The notes: a model not told the origin generated them from the sequence alone. A DNA stretch of 64,000 nucleotides from Amycolatopsis bartoniae (GCF_014191255.1 NZ_JACHWH010000002.1:1-64000); one strand, 5' to 3'; shown: positions 20,050 through 30,533, counted from the stretch's first letter. Translations and numbers: made by a program.

Positions 20050-20804
20050 TGGCGGAGGTGATGCGGGCCGAGCACGTCAGCAAGAGCTTCGGTCCCGTCC
20101 AGGCGCTCACGGACATCAACCTGTCCGTGAACAAGGGCGAGATCCTGGGCCTCATCGGCGACAACGGCGCCGGGAAGTCCACCCTGATCAAGATCCTCAC
20201 CGGGTTCCACCAGCCGGACCGCGGCACGTTGTTCGTCGACGGGGAGCCGGTGCAGCTCAAGTCGGTCACCCACGCACGCAGCCTCGGCATCGAGACGGTG
20301 TTCCAGGACCTGGCGATGGTCAACGACCTGCCCGTGTACCTGAACCTGCACCTGAACAAGGAGCTGGTGCACCGGCCGCTGCCGTTCCTGCGGCGCAAGG
20401 AGATGAAGCGCCGGGCGCGCGAGGCGCTCGACGCCATCGGCATCAACATCCCCTCGGTCACCGCCGAGGTGGGACAGCTGTCGGGCGGGCAGCGGCAGGC
20501 GATCGCCGTGGCCCGCTCGGTGTACTCGAACAACGCGAAGTTGCTGCTGCTCGACGAGCCGCTGGCCGCCATGGGGGCCAAGGAGGGCGGGCTCATCCTG
20601 CGGCTGCTGGCGCAGCTCAAGCAGCGAGGCGACATCGCGATCATCCTCATCGCGCACAACTACAGCCAGGTGGTCGACGTGTGTGACCGCGTCAACCTGT
20701 TGCAGCACGGGGAGATCACGTTCGACAAGGCTTCGAAGGAGACCTCCGTGGCGGAACTGCTGGAGCTCGTGCACGCCGAATACCGGGTCAGTACCGCAAC
20801 CTGA
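20049..20804 (+). CDS. Sugar ABC transporter ATP-binding protein
   Basis: ATPase of about 251 aa with Walker A LIGDNGAGKSTLIK, Q-loop VFQDLAMV, signature QLSGGQRQAIAVARS, Walker B LLLLDEPLAAMG and the H-loop IAHNYSQV. Unlike RbsA or XylG (about 500 aa with two ATPase domains) it has only one domain, so two copies must pair; this one-domain form is common among actinobacterial sugar importers. The GTG at 20049 overlaps the permease stop; ATG 20061 is an alternative. The mutarotase gene follows after 15 bases. Confidence 0.94.
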   Translation: MAEVMRAEHVSKSFGPVQALTDINLSVNKGEILGLIGDNGAGKSTLIKILTGFHQPDRGTLFVDGEPVQLKSVTHARSLGIETVFQDLAMVNDLPVYLNLHLNKELVHRPLPFLRRKEMKRRAREALDAIGINIPSVTAEVGQLSGGQRQAIAVARSVYSNNAKLLLLDEPLAAMGAKEGGLILRLLAQLKQRGDIAIILIAHNYSQVVDVCDRVNLLQHGEITFDKASKETSVAELLELVHAEYRVSTAT

Positions 20805-20819
20805 ACACCAGGAGGGTCA

Positions 20820-21980
20820 ATGGGAACCGTCTTCTCCCGGCGCACCGCGATAGCCGCCGGTGCGGCCGGACTGGCGACAGTAGGCTTCACGGGTGTGAGC
20901 CAAGCTGCCGCGGCCAAGCCGCCCACGGTGACCAAGGAGTACTACGGCCGGGTCGGCGGTGCAGCCGTCTCCCGCTACACCCTCGACAGCGGACACGGAC
21001 TGCGCGTGCGCATCCTGTCCTACGGCGGGATCATCCAGACCCTCGAAGCCCCCGACCGCCACGGCCGCGCGGAGAACATCGTGCTCGGCTTCCCGACACT
21101 CGCGGACTACGTGGCGAAGAACAGCCCGGAGGCGGGCGGTGGCGTGTACTTCGGCGCGCTGATCGGCCGGTACGCCAACCGGATCGCACACGGAACGTTC
21201 ACTTTGGACGGTCAAACCTACCACGTGCCGGTGAACAACAACGGCAACAGCCTGCACGGCGGGCTCGCGGGGTTCGACAAGAAGGTCTGGGACGTCACGG
21301 AGGTCCCCGGCGGGATCCGGCTGAGCGTGACGAGCCCGGACGGCGACCAGGGCTACCCCGGCGCCCTGCACGCGACCGTAACGTACACAGTGGACAGTCA
21401 GAACCGGTTGAGCATCGCCTACACGGCCACCACCGACAAGCCGACTGTGGTGAACCTGACCAACCACACGTACTGGAACCTCGCGGGCGAGGCGTCCGGG
21501 GACATCTACGACCAGAAGCTGCAGATCAACGCCGGCCGGTACACGCCCACCGACACGACGCAGATCCCGACGGGACAGCTGGCGCCGGTGCAGGGCACGC
21601 CGTTCGACTTCCGCAGGCCGACGGCGATCGGCGCGCGCATCGCGGAGGACGACCCGCAGCTGCTCACCGGCCAGGGCTACGACCACAACTGGGTGCTCGA
21701 CTCCTCGGGTTCACTGGCGGTCGCGGCGAAGGCGAGCGACCCGGCGAGCGGCCGGACGCTGACGGTGCTGACCGACCAGCCGGGCCTGCAGTTCTACTCG
21801 GGCAACTTCCTGGACGGCACGCTGGTCGGCACGAGCGGCAGGACGTACCGGCAGAGCTACGGTTTCGCGCTGGAGACGCAGCACTTCCCGGACTCGCCGA
21901 ACCACCCGTCCTTCCCGAGCACGGTGCTGCGCCCGGGCCAGACCTACCGCACGAAGACGGTCTTCGCGCTGGGCGTGTGA
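20820..21980 (+). CDS. Secreted aldose 1-epimerase (galactose mutarotase)
   Basis: Protein of 386 aa that interconverts alpha and beta anomers of aldoses. A Tat-type signal (FSRRTAIAAGAAGLATVGF, ending ASQA-like at about residue 34) indicates export. Family motifs are IGRYANRIAHGTFTLDG, NNNGNSLHGGLAGFDKKVWDV, the catalytic His in NLTNHTYWNLAG and the late Glu in YGFALETQHFPDSPNHPSFPS. The ATG has the ribosome site AGGAGGGTCA. It is the last gene of the sugar-uptake operon, and its place suggests that anomer conversion outside the cell prepares the sugar for the binding protein. Confidence 0.95.
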   Translation: MGTVFSRRTAIAAGAAGLATVGFTGVSQAAAAKPPTVTKEYYGRVGGAAVSRYTLDSGHGLRVRILSYGGIIQTLEAPDRHGRAENIVLGFPTLADYVAKNSPEAGGGVYFGALIGRYANRIAHGTFTLDGQTYHVPVNNNGNSLHGGLAGFDKKVWDVTEVPGGIRLSVTSPDGDQGYPGALHATVTYTVDSQNRLSIAYTATTDKPTVVNLTNHTYWNLAGEASGDIYDQKLQINAGRYTPTDTTQIPTGQLAPVQGTPFDFRRPTAIGARIAEDDPQLLTGQGYDHNWVLDSSGSLAVAAKASDPASGRTLTVLTDQPGLQFYSGNFLDGTLVGTSGRTYRQSYGFALETQHFPDSPNHPSFPSTVLRPGQTYRTKTVFALGV

Positions 21981-21999
21981 GGGTTGCGGCTCACCGGGT

Positions 22000-22042
22000 G
22001 AGGGTGGACAGCCTCCTTACGAACGGCAGGCTGTCCATCCTC
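22000..22042. terminator. Bidirectional terminator between convergent genes
   Basis: GAGGGTGGACAGCCT (22000-22014) pairs with AGGCTGTCCATCCTC (22028-22042) with one mismatch, loop 13 bases. It sits in the 78-base gap between the convergent mutarotase and proline-rich genes, where it can end transcripts from both sides. It lacks a long T run, as is usual in high-GC actinomycetes. Confidence 0.65.
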
Positions 22043-22058
22043 CGAAACCGCTTCCGCG

Positions 22059-23228
22059 TCAGCGGGCGATGCGCCGCGCCACGATGCTGCCTCCCAGGAT
22101 GAGGATCAGCGCCGTCAGTGCCCAGTCGCGTTTGACCTTCGTCGCCTTCAGCGGGTCCGCCACCTGTTCCGGCTTCTTTTTCGGCGTCGGCGCCGGGCGG
22201 GGGCGCGGGGGCGGCGGGCTCGCGTGGGAGACCGGCACCGGGGGTGGCGCCGGGGTCACCGACGGCGTCGGCGGAGGCGGCACCGGACGCTGCACCGGGC
22301 GCGGGGCCGGAGCCACCACGGGGACCGGTGGCGGGGGTGGCGCTGGAACCGGCGGCGGGGGTGGCACCGCAGGTGGGGGCGGCGTCACCACCGGCGGAGG
22401 CGGCGGAGGTGGCGGTGCCACCGGGGGCGGAGGCGGTGGTGGAGGCGGAGTCGGAAGCGGCGCCAGACAGCCCGCGGCGTCACTGCCCGAGACCGCCGGG
22501 CCGCTGGCCAGCAGCGACACCCCCGTCACCGCACCTCCCGAGACCACCACCCGGTACTCCCGGCTGCGCCCCAGTACCCCGTTCGCCGTGGTGTACAGCG
22601 CGCCGTCCGGGCCGCCGACCACCGAGCCGTACGCGCTCGCCGGCGGCAGCTCCTTCCCCGGCAGCGTGCGGACCTCGCCGCTGTCCGGGTCGATCGTCAC
22701 CACCTCGCCCTCCGATGCCACGCCGTAGAGCAGCCCGTCCACGAGCACGAAGTCGTCCACCCGCGCCGCCAGCAACGCCGGCCTGAGCACGACCGACGAG
22801 CGCACCGAGACGCTCCCCGGCTCGATGTCCACAAGCGACAACAACGCGCCCCGCTTGACGTACCAGACCTTCCCGCTGATCGTGCCCGCCGTCGCACCGG
22901 CCAGGGTCCGCCCGTCGGGCTCGCCCAGGTCCGCCGTGCGCCCCCGGCGGTCGATGGTCACCACGTGCCCGTCCGGCGTCACGCCGTACGCCAGGTCCCG
23001 CGACCGCAGGTACCCCAGCGCGTTCAGCCGGTACGGGACCCGGCCCAGCTTCGTCGTCGCGACCGCCGGATACTCTGTCCGGTCCACAGTGGAGGGACCG
23101 CCGTCGTCGCGGACCCGCATCGCCACGCAGCTCTGCCCCGCCGACTCCGCCTGCGGCATCCCCGTGGTCACCGCGACCAGCGCGGCCACCGTGGCGGCCC
23201 GTGCCAGCCGCCTCGCCGAGGCCGCCAT
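22059..23228 (-). CDS. Secreted proline-rich protein with C-terminal membrane anchor
   Basis: Protein of 389 aa. Signal peptide at residues 1-30 (RRLARAATVAALVAVTTGMPQAESA). Residues 35-250 look like a beta-propeller-type domain (PYRLNALGYLRSRDLAYGVT, DGHVVTIDRRG, GLLYGVASEGEVVTIDPDSGEV), as in DUF6923-like proteins. Residues about 255-355 are almost only proline with Ala/Val/Thr, then a basic stretch (PTPKKKPEQVADPLK), a hydrophobic segment (WALTALILILGGSIV) and ARRIAR. The Pro-rich part probably spans the wall and the tail anchors the protein in the membrane. The stop of the DUF4239 gene is immediately upstream (1-base gap), so the two are an operon. Function unknown. Confidence 0.82.
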   Translation of the reverse strand: MAASARRLARAATVAALVAVTTGMPQAESAGQSCVAMRVRDDGGPSTVDRTEYPAVATTKLGRVPYRLNALGYLRSRDLAYGVTPDGHVVTIDRRGRTADLGEPDGRTLAGATAGTISGKVWYVKRGALLSLVDIEPGSVSVRSSVVLRPALLAARVDDFVLVDGLLYGVASEGEVVTIDPDSGEVRTLPGKELPPASAYGSVVGGPDGALYTTANGVLGRSREYRVVVSGGAVTGVSLLASGPAVSGSDAAGCLAPLPTPPPPPPPPPVAPPPPPPPPVVTPPPPAVPPPPPVPAPPPPPVPVVAPAPRPVQRPVPPPPTPSVTPAPPPVPVSHASPPPPRPRPAPTPKKKPEQVADPLKATKVKRDWALTALILILGGSIVARRIAR

Positions 23229-23229
23229 G

Positions 23230-23994
23230 TCAGCTCAGCCGGGCGACGGCCTGGCTGAACGCGTCCGGCCCGACCTTCGCCCCGCCCGCGAACGGGTTCT
23301 GCATCTGGTAGATCGCGTACAGCAGCAACGTCGTGGTGGCGGCCAGCGTGGACACGATGATCACGTGTGTGGCCAGCTTCGTGCCGCCGAACAGGTTGGG
23401 CAGCAGCACGAAGATCACGCTGCCGATCGCGAGCACGAACCACAGCACGGTGCCGACATTGTTGTCGCGCACCGCGTTCAGCCGGGCCTGCCGCTGCTCG
23501 TAGACGTCGGTGAGGTCGCTCGCCGCGTCCGTCTTCTGGTTCACCAGCCAGTCGTCGTCGGGCAGCTCGGTGGCGTCCAGCGCGGACCGCATCCGGGTCA
23601 GCAGCGTCCAGCCCTCCGGTCCAGGGTCCCGCCCGTCCTGCAGCCGCGGCCACTCCTTCGCCACGACGGTCTCGGCGTACTCGTGCGCCAGCCGCGGCAC
23701 CTCCGAGTGCGCCGGCTCGGGCAGTGACTCCGCCGCCCACGAAGCGGACACGAGCGCCTGCGTCTCCTGGTAGGACCCGTCCCGCACGGTGCCCTCCGCG
23801 TCGAACAGGGAGATCAGCACGAACGCGACGACCACCGCGTGCAGGCCGCCGACGATGGTGAACGCCTGCCCCGCCGCGTCGTTGTTGTCCGGCCTGCCTT
23901 CGTCGAGCCCGTACCGGCGCACCAGGTACGCGATCAGCGCGCCCACCACCATCGCACCGGCCACCCAGAGCAGGCCGGTCACGTACACGTTCAT
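23230..23994 (-). CDS. DUF4239 (bestrophin-like) membrane protein
   Basis: Protein of about 254 aa with two N-terminal membrane segments (TGLLWVAGAMVVGALIAYLV; AFTIVGGLHAVVVAFVLISLF), a central helical soluble part (residues 70-185) and two C-terminal segments (TVLWFVLAIGSVIFVLLPNLF; HVIIVSTLAATTTLLLYAIYQMQNPF). This layout and the ending NPFAGGAKVGPDAFSQAV match DUF4239 proteins, which are distantly like bestrophin channels; the role in bacteria is not established. The ATG at 23994 gives the usual N-terminus; a GTG at 24039 would add 15 residues. It is followed by the proline-rich gene in the same operon. Confidence 0.82.
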   Translation of the reverse strand: MNVYVTGLLWVAGAMVVGALIAYLVRRYGLDEGRPDNNDAAGQAFTIVGGLHAVVVAFVLISLFDAEGTVRDGSYQETQALVSASWAAESLPEPAHSEVPRLAHEYAETVVAKEWPRLQDGRDPGPEGWTLLTRMRSALDATELPDDDWLVNQKTDAASDLTDVYEQRQARLNAVRDNNVGTVLWFVLAIGSVIFVLLPNLFGGTKLATHVIIVSTLAATTTLLLYAIYQMQNPFAGGAKVGPDAFSQAVARLS

Positions 23995-24613
23995 GCGCAG
24001 GTTCCGTTCGCCGAGCGGGGACAATTTCACCGGACCCACACGTTAATGGCGCATCGATACCGGGTACAAGATCGAACAATTGTTTTCAGTCGTGCGGCGC
24101 GGGGCCACCCGGAAAAGTCGCCGGACCGGAGCAACCGGAATTGCCGGGACACGCGTTTTCCGGCGCACAACGGTGCCGCCGATGACCCGGCCCGGCGGTA
24201 CCACTGGGCCGACCGGGGCAGCACTGTCACACCAGGTGACCACACCGCGCTGAGCTGCGAAAACTCCTCCGCCGCAACGGAAAGCGCCCACACGCTGGGC
24301 GGTTCGGGTGAACGGCAGCTCCGCGCACTACCGTGTTCGGCCCAGTCCGCGACCGTTCGCCCGTCACCGTCACCTGGCCGGGAACGCCATCACTGGTCGT
24401 TCCGGGTGATCTATTTCCCCGGTAACACGGCCCACCCTTCCGGCCGTCGCATTTCCGCCGGTCCGGGCACTCGGTCGAGTGACTGTACGGCCTCGGGCCC
24501 CGGTGCTAACGTCGATTTCGCCCGCAGATTTCGGGCCTCTGGAGAACAATCCCGGACGCGAAAATCACGAATTTCGCTGGTTGGCGTATGAACAACGATG
24601 GGTGGTATTTGCC
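23995..24613. other. Intergenic region upstream of the encapsulin operon
   Basis: About 620 bases with lower GC than the flanks and no supportable gene; open frames on the minus strand (24043-24291) lack a ribosome site. It must hold the promoters of the DUF4239 gene and of the encapsulin operon. A possible encapsulin -10 is TAACGT near 24508, but its -35 is poor. The stretch 24100-24190 is rich in CCGGA/TCCGG-type short palindromes. No strong regulator palindrome was found, in spite of the cyclic-nucleotide-like domain of the downstream proteins. Confidence 0.5.
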
Positions 24614-26020
<1,407 letters not shown>

Positions 26021-26048
26021 AGCCCGACATTCCTGATAGGCGGTCCTC

Positions 26049-27431
26049 GTGACGACAGTGGAGACACGCGTCAGCCTGAGCCTCAGCACCACCGCGGCCC
26101 GGAAGCTGGCGACCACGACCAAGTCGGTGCCGCAGATGCGCGCCATCAGCTCGCGGTGGCTGCTGCGCAAGCTGCCGTGGGTGGACACCGACGCCGGGAC
26201 GTACCGGGTCAACCGGCGGCTGAGCCACGCGCTCGGTGAGGGGCGGGCCGCCTGTTACAGCACCGGAGGCGAGGTCCGGGTGGTGCCGGAGAGCCTGGGC
26301 GAGCTGCCCATCCTCCGCGGCTTCGACGACCCGATCGTGCTGGCGACGGTCGCCGGGCGGTTCGAGCAGCGCACGTACCAGCCCGGCGACCTGCTCGCCG
26401 AGGCGGGGCAGCCGGCGGACGCCGGCTTCCTCGTCGCTTCCGGCAAGGTGGCCACCATCGGCACGGCCCGCTACGGCGACCCGGTGACGCTCGGCGTGCT
26501 CGCCGACGGGCAGTTCCTGGGGCGGCAGCTGCTCGCCGAGGATCCCGGCACGTGGCCGCACACCGCGAAAGCGCTTACCCCGGTCACGGCGCTGGTGTTG
26601 CGGCACCAGGACTTCCGGCAGTTCCTCGACACCTCCGACGAGCTGCGGGCGCACGTCGAGCGGCTGGGCCGGGCCGCCCGGGAACCGCAGAACAAGTACG
26701 GCGAGGCCGACATCGCCCTCGCGTCGGGGCATTCCGGTGAGCCGGTGCTGCCCGGCACGTTCGCCGACTACGAGCTGGACCCGCGCGAGTACGAGCTGAG
26801 CGTCGCGCAGACCGTGCTGCGCGTGCACACCCGGGTGGCCGACCTGTTCAACAAGCCCATGGACCAGGTCGAGCAACAGCTGCGGCTCACGGTGGCCGCG
26901 TTGCGGGAGCGGCAGGAGGAACAGCTGCTCACCGACCCGCGCTTCGGACTTTTGTCCAATGTGGACTTCCGGCAGCACGTGCAGACCCGTTCCGGGCCAC
27001 CGACTCCGGACGACCTGGACGAGCTGCTGTCCCGGCGGCGCAAGACGGCGTTCTTCCTCGCCCATCCCCGTGCCATCGCGGCGTTCGGCCGGGAGTGCAG
27101 CAGGCGCGGGATCACGCCGGCGACCGCCGACGTGGACGGCAGCCCGATGACGGCCTGGCGCGGGGTGCCGCTCCTGCCCAGCGACAAGATCCCGGTGTCG
27201 CGGACGAACACCACGTCGATCCTCGCGATGCGGGTCGGCGAGAAGAGCCAGGGCGTCATCGGGCTGCGGCAGAGCGGGCTGCCCGACGAGATCGAACCCA
27301 GCCTCAACGCACGCTACATGGGGATCGACGAAAGCGGCCGGCTGTCCTATCTGGTCAGTGCGTACTACTCGGTGGCGGTGCTGGTGCCCGACGCGCTCGG
27401 CATCCTGGACAACGTGGAGCTGGGACGATGA
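26049..27431 (+). CDS. Family 2B encapsulin shell protein, copy 2
   Basis: Second shell subunit, 460 aa, colinear with copy 1 and clearly paralogous: [103 protein letters not shown] and [19 protein letters not shown]. In the inserted nucleotide-binding-like domain (about 85-205) the FGDETL stretch of copy 1 is replaced by [10 protein letters not shown] (156-165), so the phosphate-binding cassette is further degraded. The GTG start has GGCGG just upstream; the stop overlaps the ATG of the polyprenyl synthase (ATGA). Tandem copies suggest a shell of mixed composition. Confidence 0.93.
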   Translation: MTTVETRVSLSLSTTAARKLATTTKSVPQMRAISSRWLLRKLPWVDTDAGTYRVNRRLSHALGEGRAACYSTGGEVRVVPESLGELPILRGFDDPIVLATVAGRFEQRTYQPGDLLAEAGQPADAGFLVASGKVATIGTARYGDPVTLGVLADGQFLGRQLLAEDPGTWPHTAKALTPVTALVLRHQDFRQFLDTSDELRAHVERLGRAAREPQNKYGEADIALASGHSGEPVLPGTFADYELDPREYELSVAQTVLRVHTRVADLFNKPMDQVEQQLRLTVAALRERQEEQLLTDPRFGLLSNVDFRQHVQTRSGPPTPDDLDELLSRRRKTAFFLAHPRAIAAFGRECSRRGITPATADVDGSPMTAWRGVPLLPSDKIPVSRTNTTSILAMRVGEKSQGVIGLRQSGLPDEIEPSLNARYMGIDESGRLSYLVSAYYSVAVLVPDALGILDNVELGR

Positions 27432-28432
27432 CGGCGGAACTGGTGACCGGAGCCCGCACGGCGCGGGAGATCCTCGGCTGGGCCAAGGAGCTGGCCGAAC
27501 CGGAGCTGCGCGCGGCGGCCGAGCTCCTGCCCCCGTCGATGCGTGCGCCGGTGCGCCACCACTTCGGCTGGGACGACAACACGAGCGGTGGCAAGGCGAT
27601 CCGGCCCGCGCTCGTCCTGCTGGCCGCGCAGGCGGTGGGGGCACGGGCGCGGAAAGCGCTTCCCGCCGCGGTCGCGGTGGAACTGGTGCACAACTTCTCC
27701 CTCGTGCACGACGACGTGATGGACGGGGACGCGACGCGGCGGCACCGTCCGACGGTGTGGAAGCGGTTCGGCACCGAAACGGCGATCCTCGCCGGGGACG
27801 CGCTGCTCGCGTTGTCGGCACAGCTGCTCGCCGAACGGCCGCGGGAGCTGCAGGTGCTGATGACCGCCGTCCTCGACCTCGTCGAGGGCCAGAGCGCGGA
27901 CCTCGCGTTCGAGCGGCGCGAGTTCGTGGGGGCCGAGGAGTGCCGGGAGATGGCGGCGGGCAAGACCGGGGCGCTGCTCGGTTGCGCATGCGCGCTCGGC
28001 GCGCTCGCCGGTGGCGGCACGGCGGAGCAGGTCCGGGAGCTGCGCCGGTTCGGTGAGGCGGCCGGGCTGGCGTTCCAGTTCGTCGACGACCTGCTCGGCA
28101 TCTGGGGCCAGGCCGAGGTGACCGGCAAGCCGGTGTTCTCGGACCTGCGCAACCGCAAGAAGTCGCTGCCGGTGGTCGCGGCGCTCGCGGCGGGCACCGA
28201 GGCCAGCCGGGAGCTGGCGGCGTTGTACGGCGCGAAGGAAGCGCTTTCCGACGCACAGCTGGCGCACGCCGCGGACCTCGTCGACCAGGCCGGCGGACGG
28301 GCGTGGGCACAGGCCCAGGCCGACCGGTTGCTGTCTCAGGCACTCGTGCACCTGGAAGCCGCCGGCCTCCGGCAGCGCGCTCACGCCGAGCTCGCCGTTC
28401 TCGCCCAGCTCATCACCCGCCGCTCGTTCTAG
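27428..28432 (+). CDS. Polyprenyl diphosphate synthase, likely encapsulin cargo
   Basis: All-alpha isoprenyl transferase of 334 aa that condenses isopentenyl diphosphate with allylic diphosphates. The IPP-binding GGK-xx-RP is at 54-60 (SGGKAIRP), the first Asp-rich motif at 95-99 (HDDVMDGD), and the second is DDLLG (220-224, [10 protein letters not shown]) with Gly in place of the last Asp, a form common in actinobacterial GGPP-type enzymes. Lysines follow at RNRKKS. It overlaps the second shell gene by 4 bases, so synthesis is coupled to the shell. Polyprenyl transferases are known cargo of family 2B encapsulins. The N-terminus here (34 residues before the core) is helical rather than long and disordered. 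Product chain length cannot be read. Confidence 0.92.
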   Translation: MTAELVTGARTAREILGWAKELAEPELRAAAELLPPSMRAPVRHHFGWDDNTSGGKAIRPALVLLAAQAVGARARKALPAAVAVELVHNFSLVHDDVMDGDATRRHRPTVWKRFGTETAILAGDALLALSAQLLAERPRELQVLMTAVLDLVEGQSADLAFERREFVGAEECREMAAGKTGALLGCACALGALAGGGTAEQVRELRRFGEAAGLAFQFVDDLLGIWGQAEVTGKPVFSDLRNRKKSLPVVAALAAGTEASRELAALYGAKEALSDAQLAHAADLVDQAGGRAWAQAQADRLLSQALVHLEAAGLRQRAHAELAVLAQLITRRSF

Positions 28433-28440
28433 GAGAAGCC

Positions 28441-29712
28441 ATGTCCTTCACCGCCGCGCAAAGCATTCTCGCCGCGAACGATCCACACCGGGCGGCGGCG
28501 GGGGCCGTGCTCGTCGCGGACGACCTGTTGTGGCCCAGCAGGTCCGCCGTGCCGTGCCCGGCGGCCGTGTTGCTGGAGGGCGAACTGCGCCGCCGCGGGG
28601 TGCGGACCGCGCGGGGGCACCTGCACGTCGGCACGGCCGACCGCGTGCCGGTCGCGCTGCGGGCCGTGTTCCCCGTGACCGGCGGGGAAGCCGGGCTGGG
28701 CCTCGCGATCCCCGGCCACCCGTCGCCGGAGGTGACGGCCGCGGTGTACTCGGCGGGCGCGGCGTGGCTCGCCGCGGCGGGCCGCACGCGAAAGGTGCTG
28801 CTCGCCGCGCCGCGCTCGTTCTGCGCCGGGGTGGAACGGGCGATCGAGATCGTGGCACGCCTGCTGGACCAGCGCGGCGGCCCGATCTACGTGCGCAAGG
28901 AGATCGTGCACAACCGCCACGTGGTCGACGACCTCCGGGCGCGGGGCGCGGTCTTCGTGGAGGAGCTGTCGGAGGTCCCCCGCGAGGCGACGGTCGTGTT
29001 CTCCGCGCACGGTGTCTCCCCCGCCGTCCGCGCGGAAGCCAAACGGCGCCGCCTGAACGTCATCGACGCGACGTGCCCCCTGGTCACGAAGGTGCACACG
29101 GAGGCGCGGCGCTTCGCGGGGCACGGCCACACCGTGCTGCTCATCGGGCACGCCGGGCACGAGGAGGTCGAGGGCACGCTCGGCGAGGCGCCCGAGCGGA
29201 CGATCCTGGTGGAGTCGGTCGAAGACGCGCGCCGCGTCCGGGTGCCGGACCCGTCCCGCGTGTCGTACCTGACGCAGACGACGCTGAGCGTGGACGAGAC
29301 AGCGGCGGTCGTCGCAGCCCTGCGGTCGCGTTTCCCGGCGCTGCGAGGCCCGGCGTCGGACGACATCTGTTACGCCACGACCAACCGGCAGGACGCGCTC
29401 AAGGTGGTGGCGGAGGAGGCGGACGTGCTGCTCGTGGTGGGCTCGGCGAACTCGTCCAACTCCGTGCGCCTGGTGGAAATGGCCCGGCGGCAGGGCACCC
29501 CGGCGCACCTCATCGAGGACGCGCGCCACCTCCGCCCGGAGTGGGTCACCGGCGCGTCGGTGATCGGCCTGACCGCCGGCGCGTCCGCCCCGCCCCGCCT
29601 GGTGGACGCGGTGGTGTCGGCACTCGGCGGTCTCGGCCCGTTGACGGTGGAGGAACGGGAAATCACGCGCGAAACGGTGCATTTCACACTGCCGGTCGCC
29701 GTCCGATCCTGA
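28441..29712 (+). CDS. IspH-type HMBPP reductase with N-terminal extension
   Basis: Protein of 423 aa, about 100 longer than standard IspH. The C-terminal 310 residues are a complete 4-hydroxy-3-methylbut-2-enyl diphosphate reductase, an iron-sulfur enzyme that makes IPP and DMAPP in the last MEP-pathway step. Cluster cysteines are at 128 ([10 protein letters not shown]), 212 (DATCPLV) and 310 ([11 protein letters not shown]); also seen are [27 protein letters not shown] and [10 protein letters not shown]. Residues 1-115 are an extra domain that I do not recognise ([40 protein letters not shown]). The ATG has GGAGAA upstream and lies 8 bases after the polyprenyl synthase stop. Context suggests a dedicated supply of substrate for the encapsulated synthase. 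Confidence 0.92.
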   Translation: MSFTAAQSILAANDPHRAAAGAVLVADDLLWPSRSAVPCPAAVLLEGELRRRGVRTARGHLHVGTADRVPVALRAVFPVTGGEAGLGLAIPGHPSPEVTAAVYSAGAAWLAAAGRTRKVLLAAPRSFCAGVERAIEIVARLLDQRGGPIYVRKEIVHNRHVVDDLRARGAVFVEELSEVPREATVVFSAHGVSPAVRAEAKRRRLNVIDATCPLVTKVHTEARRFAGHGHTVLLIGHAGHEEVEGTLGEAPERTILVESVEDARRVRVPDPSRVSYLTQTTLSVDETAAVVAALRSRFPALRGPASDDICYATTNRQDALKVVAEEADVLLVVGSANSSNSVRLVEMARRQGTPAHLIEDARHLRPEWVTGASVIGLTAGASAPPRLVDAVVSALGGLGPLTVEEREITRETVHFTLPVAVRS

Positions 29713-29754
29713 AAATCCGGCGACGCGCCCCCGGGGTCCGGCTACGGTCGGCGG

Positions 29755-30375
29755 ATGGACGTCGATGAGGTGACCTCCGAGGAGGAGCTGCGCGAACTGC
29801 TCGGCGAGCCGAACGCCGCCGCCCGGCGCAAGGAGCGCGCGAAACTGCACGAACTGGACCGCGAGTGGCTGGCCCACTCCCCGTTCTGCCTGATCGCCAC
29901 CGCCGACGCGGCGGGTTCCTGCGACGTCTCCCCCAAGGGCGACCCACCAGGCTTCACGCTGGTACTGGACGACACCACCATCGCCATCCCGGAACGCCCC
30001 GGCAACAAACGCGCCGACGGATTCCGGAACATACTCGTGAACCCCCACGTAGGGCTCATCTACTTCCTCCCCGGCCGCGGTGACACCCTACGCATCAACG
30101 GCCGGGCCAAACTGGTACGAAAAGCACCGTTCTTCGAGCACATGACCGTCAAAGGCCACCAGCCGGTGCTCGCCCTGGTGGTGGAAATCGAGCAGATCTT
30201 CCACCACTGCGCGAAAGCCTTCATGCGCTCGAACCTGTGGAAACCGGAAACCTGGACCCCGGAGGCAGTGGCAGCAAGACCAGTGATAGCGAAAACCCTG
30301 GAACGCCCAAACGACACGTTGGAAGAGCTGAAAACCTACTACGGCCCCAAATACGCAGAAAAACTCTACGGCTGA
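29755..30375 (+). CDS. PPOX-class FMN-dependent flavoprotein (MSMEG_1061 type)
   Basis: Protein of 206 aa with the split-barrel pyridoxamine-oxidase-like fold: FCLIATADAAGSCDVSPKGD, TTIAIPERPGNKRADGFRNIL, HVGLIYFLPGRGDTLRINGRA and AFMRSNLWKPETW. These are diagnostic of the MSMEG_1061-type subgroup, thought to be FMN-dependent reductases of unknown substrate. It starts 42 bases after the IspH stop and may be read from the encapsulin transcript, but a role in that system is not established. The last 30 codons use codons rare in the window (AGA, ATA, CCA, many AAA) unlike the rest of the gene. Confidence 0.88.
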   Translation: MDVDEVTSEEELRELLGEPNAAARRKERAKLHELDREWLAHSPFCLIATADAAGSCDVSPKGDPPGFTLVLDDTTIAIPERPGNKRADGFRNILVNPHVGLIYFLPGRGDTLRINGRAKLVRKAPFFEHMTVKGHQPVLALVVEIEQIFHHCAKAFMRSNLWKPETWTPEAVAARPVIAKTLERPNDTLEELKTYYGPKYAEKLYG

Positions 30376-30450
30376 CAGCCACCCGGCAACCAAAACGCAA
30401 CCAAAAGGGCGCCCACCCCTCCCCCGCCCCCGATACGAAGCCGTCATTAG

Positions 30451-30533
30451 CGGTTGACTCGCCGCGTCAAGGGTGAGGCGAAGCCTCATCGCGAAGCGAC
30501 GCCGAAGGCGCCCTTGACGCGGCGAGTCAACCG
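30451..30533. repeat. 83-nt perfect cloverleaf-like palindromic element
   Basis: An outer stem of 23 bp without mismatch (arms 30451-30473 and 30511-30533, starting CGGTTGACTCGCC) encloses three adjoining hairpins that share the same GAA loop and have no unpaired base between them: TGAGGC-GAA-GCCTCA (30474-30488), TCGC-GAA-GCGA (30489-30499) and CGCC-GAA-GGCG (30500-30510). Every base of the element is either paired or in a GAA loop. It could be a REP-like mobile element, a structured RNA or a terminator; there is no T run. No coding potential is seen. Confidence 0.75.

Noticed and set aside
24043..24291. Small gene on the minus strand upstream of the encapsulin operon
   Set aside because: No ribosome site, weak codon bias and no known motif; treated as intergenic.
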